This document shows positions 50,040-53,277 of a stretch of 53,277 nt of DNA, piece by piece. Origin of the DNA: a virus; IMG/VR virus record IMGVR_UViG_3300031975_001497, positions 1 through 53,277 of that record; one strand, 5' to 3'. The notes beneath the pieces were generated by a model. That model was not told the DNA's origin, searched no databases, and saw only the letters and a list, made by a program, of their open reading frames with translations. The position numbers were made by a program, and so were the translations under genes. Within the stretch, counting starts at the first letter, position 1. Each line of letters starts with the position of its first letter.

Positions 50040-50969
50040 ATGAGTAAGATACCAAACAATATTCACATTATATACGGGTTGTCACCGACATTTGGTTGGG
50101 ATGAATATACTCATTTTGTATCAGAAATTGGTAAGACGATGACACGACCAAAAGCTGATGTCTTTAATATAATACGATATCTTACAATCAAATCAGCATA
50201 CGATGTAAATAATCCAGACAACATATTTTTTTACTATAAACACAAACCATATGGTGAGTGGTGGGATAGAGCTTTAGATTACATAACACCAGTCGAAATA
50301 GAACCACCTACAGAAATATTTGGTAACCCAGTTAATCACTTTGCTCATCAAGCTGATGTGATACGACTTCAGTTGTTAATTGAAGAAGGTGGTATTTATT
50401 TAGATTCAGATGTTTTGTGTAATAAGTCATTCGAACCTTTATTGAATATTGAAGGTGAACAAGGTGATTTTATTATGTCAAAAGAAGGTGTCAATTTACC
50501 TAAGTTGTCTAACGCAGTTATGTTATCTAAAAAAGATGCTGAGTTTCCAAAGACTTGGTTGAGTAGGTATACTGATTTCAATGATGATGTATGGGTTGAA
50601 CATTCTATAGAACTACCATATAAATTGGCACAAGAATTCCCAGATAAAGTAACAGTTTTAGGGCACAAGTCATTTGCTTGGCCTTTATATCATAGTGAAC
50701 ATCTACGATGGTTTTTTAGAAATGGTGTAGACTATGCAAAGTGTGATTATTCAGATGGTATAGTTAGTCAATTAGGTGGTACATTAACGACAGACGAAAC
50801 ATTTGATGAATCATATGCAATGCATTTATGGACAGGTAAAAGTGTAACGAATGAATTTGTAAAAGATTTTCCTGATAATCCAATGGAAGATTGGATGACA
50901 GTTGAAAATATCAGAAATATAGATACACCTTTTAACAAATTAGCAAGAAGATTCTTGGAGGACATTTAA
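50040..50969 (+). CDS. Glycosyltransferase, GT32-like (DxD sugar-binding)
   Basis: 309 residues. IPNNIHIIYGLSPTFGWDEY is the IPK-IHQIW-type N-terminus of the GT32 (Gly_transf_sug) group. HQADVIRLQLLIEEGGIYLD with DSDV follows, the diagnostic A-D-x-x-R-x-x-x-L...GG-x-Y-x-D-x-D metal site (DSD about residue 122). SNAVMLSKKDAEF and a late SYAMHLWTGKS supply the remaining donor contacts. It begins 24 nt after the previous stop with only a weak ribosome-binding site. The stop overlaps the epimerase start (TAATG). Confidence 0.85.
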   Translation: MSKIPNNIHIIYGLSPTFGWDEYTHFVSEIGKTMTRPKADVFNIIRYLTIKSAYDVNNPDNIFFYYKHKPYGEWWDRALDYITPVEIEPPTEIFGNPVNHFAHQADVIRLQLLIEEGGIYLDSDVLCNKSFEPLLNIEGEQGDFIMSKEGVNLPKLSNAVMLSKKDAEFPKTWLSRYTDFNDDVWVEHSIELPYKLAQEFPDKVTVLGHKSFAWPLYHSEHLRWFFRNGVDYAKCDYSDGIVSQLGGTLTTDETFDESYAMHLWTGKSVTNEFVKDFPDNPMEDWMTVENIRNIDTPFNKLARRFLEDI

Positions 50970-51850
50970 TGAAAATATTAATAACGGGTGGTGCAGGTTT
51001 CGTTGGTACGAATCTTATATCAAGATTAGTTGATGAAGGACACGAGGTAGTTTCGTTGGACAACTATTCTACAGGTTCTGAAAAAAATCATCAAGAGGGT
51101 TGTAAGTACATTACCTGTGAATTATCAGATGATATACCAAGGCATGGTGCTTGGGGATTGGTGAGGTTTCAGTTAGATAAACCTGATGTCATTTTTCATA
51201 TGGCAGCTTTGGCAAGAATACAACCATCTATAAAACACCCTCATATAACTCTTCATAATAACTTTATGAGCACTTTAAATATATTAGAATATGCAAGAAA
51301 AAATAATTCTCAATTTATCTATGCTGGGTCAAGTACAAGACATCACGGGATTTATAAAAGTCCATATGCATGGTCAAAGTTAGCAGGTGAAAACTTGTGT
51401 GAGTTGTATAGTAAAATGTATGATTTAAATACTTCTATATGTAGATTTTATAACGTTTATGGAAAGTATCACATTCACTCAGGTGATTATGCTACAGTAC
51501 TTGCTATATTTGAAAGACAATATCTACATAATGAACCGATAACAATTACGAACAAAGGTGAACAAAGAAGAGATTTTACTCACGTAGATGACATTGTTGA
51601 TGCGTTAGTAAGGTGTATTGGTAAAGATTTTAGAGCAGAAGATTTTGAACTAGGTAGTGGTATTAATTTTTCAATTAACGAGATAGCAGATTGTTTTGGT
51701 AAAGACTATCCAAGAGAATATCTCCCAGAAAGACCAGGTGAATATGATATGACACTAGCTGATTCATCAAAAGCAAAAGAATTATTAGACTGGAATCCAA
51801 AACGTAATATAAAGGACTACATTAAAGAATGGCTATTCAACAACAAGTAA
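50969..51850 (+). CDS. NAD-dependent sugar epimerase/dehydratase (extended SDR)
   Basis: 293 residues. ILITGGAGFVGTNLISRLVD is the NAD loop, SLDNYSTGSEKNHQEG and HMAALARIQPSIKHPH match UDP-hexose 4-epimerases, and YAWSKLAGE carries Tyr133 and Lys137. FYNVYGKYHIHSG and GEQRRDFTHVDDIVDAL are standard. The Ser/Thr-rich active-site strand reads YAGSSTRHHG. UDP-glucose/UDP-GlcNAc-type 4-epimerase is most likely, but dehydratases cannot be excluded. GGAGG lies before the TAATG start. It overlaps the UDP-sugar dehydrogenase gene by 22 nt. Confidence 0.88.
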   Translation: MKILITGGAGFVGTNLISRLVDEGHEVVSLDNYSTGSEKNHQEGCKYITCELSDDIPRHGAWGLVRFQLDKPDVIFHMAALARIQPSIKHPHITLHNNFMSTLNILEYARKNNSQFIYAGSSTRHHGIYKSPYAWSKLAGENLCELYSKMYDLNTSICRFYNVYGKYHIHSGDYATVLAIFERQYLHNEPITITNKGEQRRDFTHVDDIVDALVRCIGKDFRAEDFELGSGINFSINEIADCFGKDYPREYLPERPGEYDMTLADSSKAKELLDWNPKRNIKDYIKEWLFNNK

Positions 51851-52701
51851 CAATAGGTGTTATCGGTAATGGGTTTGTAGGTTCTGCTGTAAGATTCGGT
51901 TTTTCACCAGGAACAGGATGTGACGCTACAGTTAGAATTTACGATAAAGACTCATCAAAATCAGTAGACACCATTGAAGATACTGTAAACAAATCAGAGT
52001 TTATATTTTTGTCAGTACCAACACCATCTAATAAAGATGGTTCAATGAACTTAGATATAGTAAAACGAGCACTACAGGATATTTCAGATATTAATGAACG
52101 TGATGATAATATAGTGTTATTAAGGTCAACTGTGACACCGGGTACAACACGAAAGTTACAAGAACAATTTGATAATTTAAGAATAGTATTTAATCCAGAG
52201 TTTTTAACAGAGAGAAGTGCTAAGTATGATTTTATAAATCAATCAAGAGTTATACTCGGTGGTACTGAAGGAGTTGATAAAACAGCTGAGTTATTTAGAT
52301 GGAGATTTGGTGAATCAATACCTATCATTGAAACAACGTGGGAAACAGCGGAGTTAATTAAATATATGTGTAATTGTTTCTTTGCAACAAAAGTATCATT
52401 TATGAATGAAATGTATCAAATAGCAAAGAAATGTAATGTTGATTGGGAAACAGCGTTAGATGGTTTTGTTAGAGATGGGAGAGTTGGTCATTCACATATG
52501 AATATACCAGGTCCAGATGGTAAGTTAGGGTTTGGTGGTAGTTGTTTTCCAAAAGATATTCAAGCCATCATAAACTTTGGTGAGACATTAGGTATTAATA
52601 TGAATACTGTTAAAGGTGTATGGGAAACAAATTTAGAAGTAAGACCTGAAAGAGATTGGGAAAACTTAAAAGGAAGAGCAGTAGTAGATGAAACCAATTA
52701 G
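51829..52701 (+). CDS. ugd: UDP-glucose/GDP-mannose 6-dehydrogenase, short form
   Basis: 290 residues. VTIGVIGNGFVGSAVRFGF is the NAD-binding loop, LSVPTPSNKDGSMNL, LLRSTVTPGTTRKL and FNPEFLTERSAKYDF follow, and ETAELIKYMCNCFFATKVSF is the central helix. GFGGSCFPKDIQAI holds the catalytic Cys239. It makes a uronic acid from a hexose nucleotide. The family usually has 380-450 residues; here the C-terminal UDP-sugar-binding domain is missing, and the protein ends soon after the central helix. No frameshift is visible, because the next gene overlaps the natural stop. Confidence 0.9.
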   Translation: MAIQQQVTIGVIGNGFVGSAVRFGFSPGTGCDATVRIYDKDSSKSVDTIEDTVNKSEFIFLSVPTPSNKDGSMNLDIVKRALQDISDINERDDNIVLLRSTVTPGTTRKLQEQFDNLRIVFNPEFLTERSAKYDFINQSRVILGGTEGVDKTAELFRWRFGESIPIIETTWETAELIKYMCNCFFATKVSFMNEMYQIAKKCNVDWETALDGFVRDGRVGHSHMNIPGPDGKLGFGGSCFPKDIQAIINFGETLGINMNTVKGVWETNLEVRPERDWENLKGRAVVDETN

Positions 52702-53277
52702 TTTTATACAACCAAGTAGAAACAATCTAAAATACCTAAAGTGGTCATATGATAGTATCAGAAAGAACTTAGGTTCACATCACGAGATATGTTGGGCAGA
52801 TGATTTCTCAAACGATGGTACTTGGGAATGGATGCAAGAGATAGCAGAGAAAGACTCAAATGTCAAGATACATAGAAATGAAGGTCCTAATAGATTAGGA
52901 CATACTATTCTGTATGATACGTTAGTTAACGATTATGCTACAAATGATATCGTGATGATATATCACGCTGATATGTATGCTTGTCCTTACCTTGATGAAC
53001 AAATTTTAAAACTAATAAAACCTGGGACAGTAGTATCAGCTACTAGAATAGAACCACCACTACACCCAGACGGACCTGAAAAGATACTAAAAGACTTTGG
53101 TATTGAACCTGAAGAATTTGATGAACAAAAATTATATGAGTTCCTAAACACTACAGACACAGGAGCAAAACCAACTCGTGGTATATTTGCTCCATGGGCT
53201 ATATATAAAGATGACTTTCAAGCAATAAATGGACACGACCCATTATACGCACCACAGTCAAAAGAGGATAGTGATAT
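52688..53277 (+). CDS. Glycosyltransferase, GT2-like (3' end outside the window)
   Basis: ATG 52688 overlaps the dehydrogenase gene by 14 nt, and the frame stays open to the window edge (196 codons). KPISFIQPSRNNLKYLKWSY is the GT2 first strand. HHEICWADDFSNDGTWEWMQ carries the D-D-x-S-x-DGT motif and VMIYHADMYACPYLD the metal site (HAD in place of DxD). PTRGIFAPWAIYKDDFQAIN, near the window edge, is the acceptor-side region. It is the last visible gene of the glycan region, which clearly continues beyond 53277. Confidence 0.85.
   Translation, partial: MKPISFIQPSRNNLKYLKWSYDSIRKNLGSHHEICWADDFSNDGTWEWMQEIAEKDSNVKIHRNEGPNRLGHTILYDTLVNDYATNDIVMIYHADMYACPYLDEQILKLIKPGTVVSATRIEPPLHPDGPEKILKDFGIEPEEFDEQKLYEFLNTTDTGAKPTRGIFAPWAIYKDDFQAINGHDPLYAPQSKEDSD

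Noticed and set aside
1-53277. tRNA genes, CRISPR arrays, insertion sequences, integrase or attachment sites
   Set aside because: No regularly spaced repeats, no transposase or integrase motifs, and no gap large enough for unnoticed tRNAs; coding density leaves under 120 nt in any gap.
19993-53277. Recent transfer of the glycan region from a bacterium
   Set aside because: Base composition, overlap style, codon choice and GATC absence look the same as in the replication genes, which argues against a recent insertion; older acquisition remains possible.

Overview
The window is a piece of a large, AT-rich (roughly 30% GC by eye), T4-like tailed-phage genome. Every confident gene lies on the + strand. 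Genes are packed end to end, usually with ATGA, TAATG or TTGA stop/start overlaps. The virus type follows from a nearly complete T4-type replication set: gp32, UvsX, RNase H/flap nuclease, gp41, gp43, gp45, gp44 and a gp62-like protein. The host cannot be read from the sequence. The overall gene style resembles marine T4-like phages, but that is an impression, not a result.

Layout. 1-1634: end of a virion-protein region (a 5'-partial structural protein and one unknown). 1665-5549: ThyX, a short family-A polymerase-like protein and two unknowns. 5550-16880: the replication core. gp32 has a repeat-containing leader and is followed by a 60-nt folded element; then come uvsX, rnh, 41, a B12-dependent (class II) ribonucleotide reductase, the family-B polymerase, clamp and clamp loader, and small ORFs. 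16795-19985: the small clamp-loader subunit, a DUF1599-like protein, a 29-residue membrane peptide, a PD-(D/E)XK nuclease, a SLOG-like protein and small unknowns.

19993-53277 (running off the right edge) is about 33 kb given almost wholly to glycan chemistry. It holds about a dozen glycosyltransferases or likely ones. The nucleotide-sugar genes are Gmd and a GDP-fucose-synthase-like enzyme, UDP-sugar dehydrogenase and epimerase, a CMP-sugar-synthetase-like protein, and a fused nucleotidyltransferase-HAD protein. There are two DegT-type aminotransferases, and modifying enzymes: carbamoyltransferase, tandem SGNH protein, polysaccharide-deacetylase-like protein, methyltransferases and a radical SAM protein. 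A DRE-TIM aldolase, a YjbQ-family protein and a mini-GDPD are also present. No flippase, polymerase, ABC exporter, signal peptide or initiating membrane transferase is visible here. The glycan may therefore be built on a cytoplasmic acceptor (virion protein, DNA or a host lipid-linked intermediate), or the membrane steps may belong to the host or lie outside the window.

The strongest unexpected signals are these. (1) I could find no GATC anywhere in 53 kb, and Asp codons before C are written GAC although GAT is otherwise preferred; CATG is also scarce. (2) The DNA polymerase appears to start at a rare ATA codon behind a good ribosome-binding site, 13 codons upstream of the first ATG. (3) The gp32 leader has a hairpin followed by G-free repeats abutting the ribosome-binding site, like an autogenous operator. 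(4) A near-identical promoter with an internal palindrome precedes the polymerase gene and the DUF1599 gene. (5) The glycan region contains a DRE-TIM aldolase/CMP-transferase/SDR/NTP-transferase-HAD module that I do not recognise as any standard sugar pathway.
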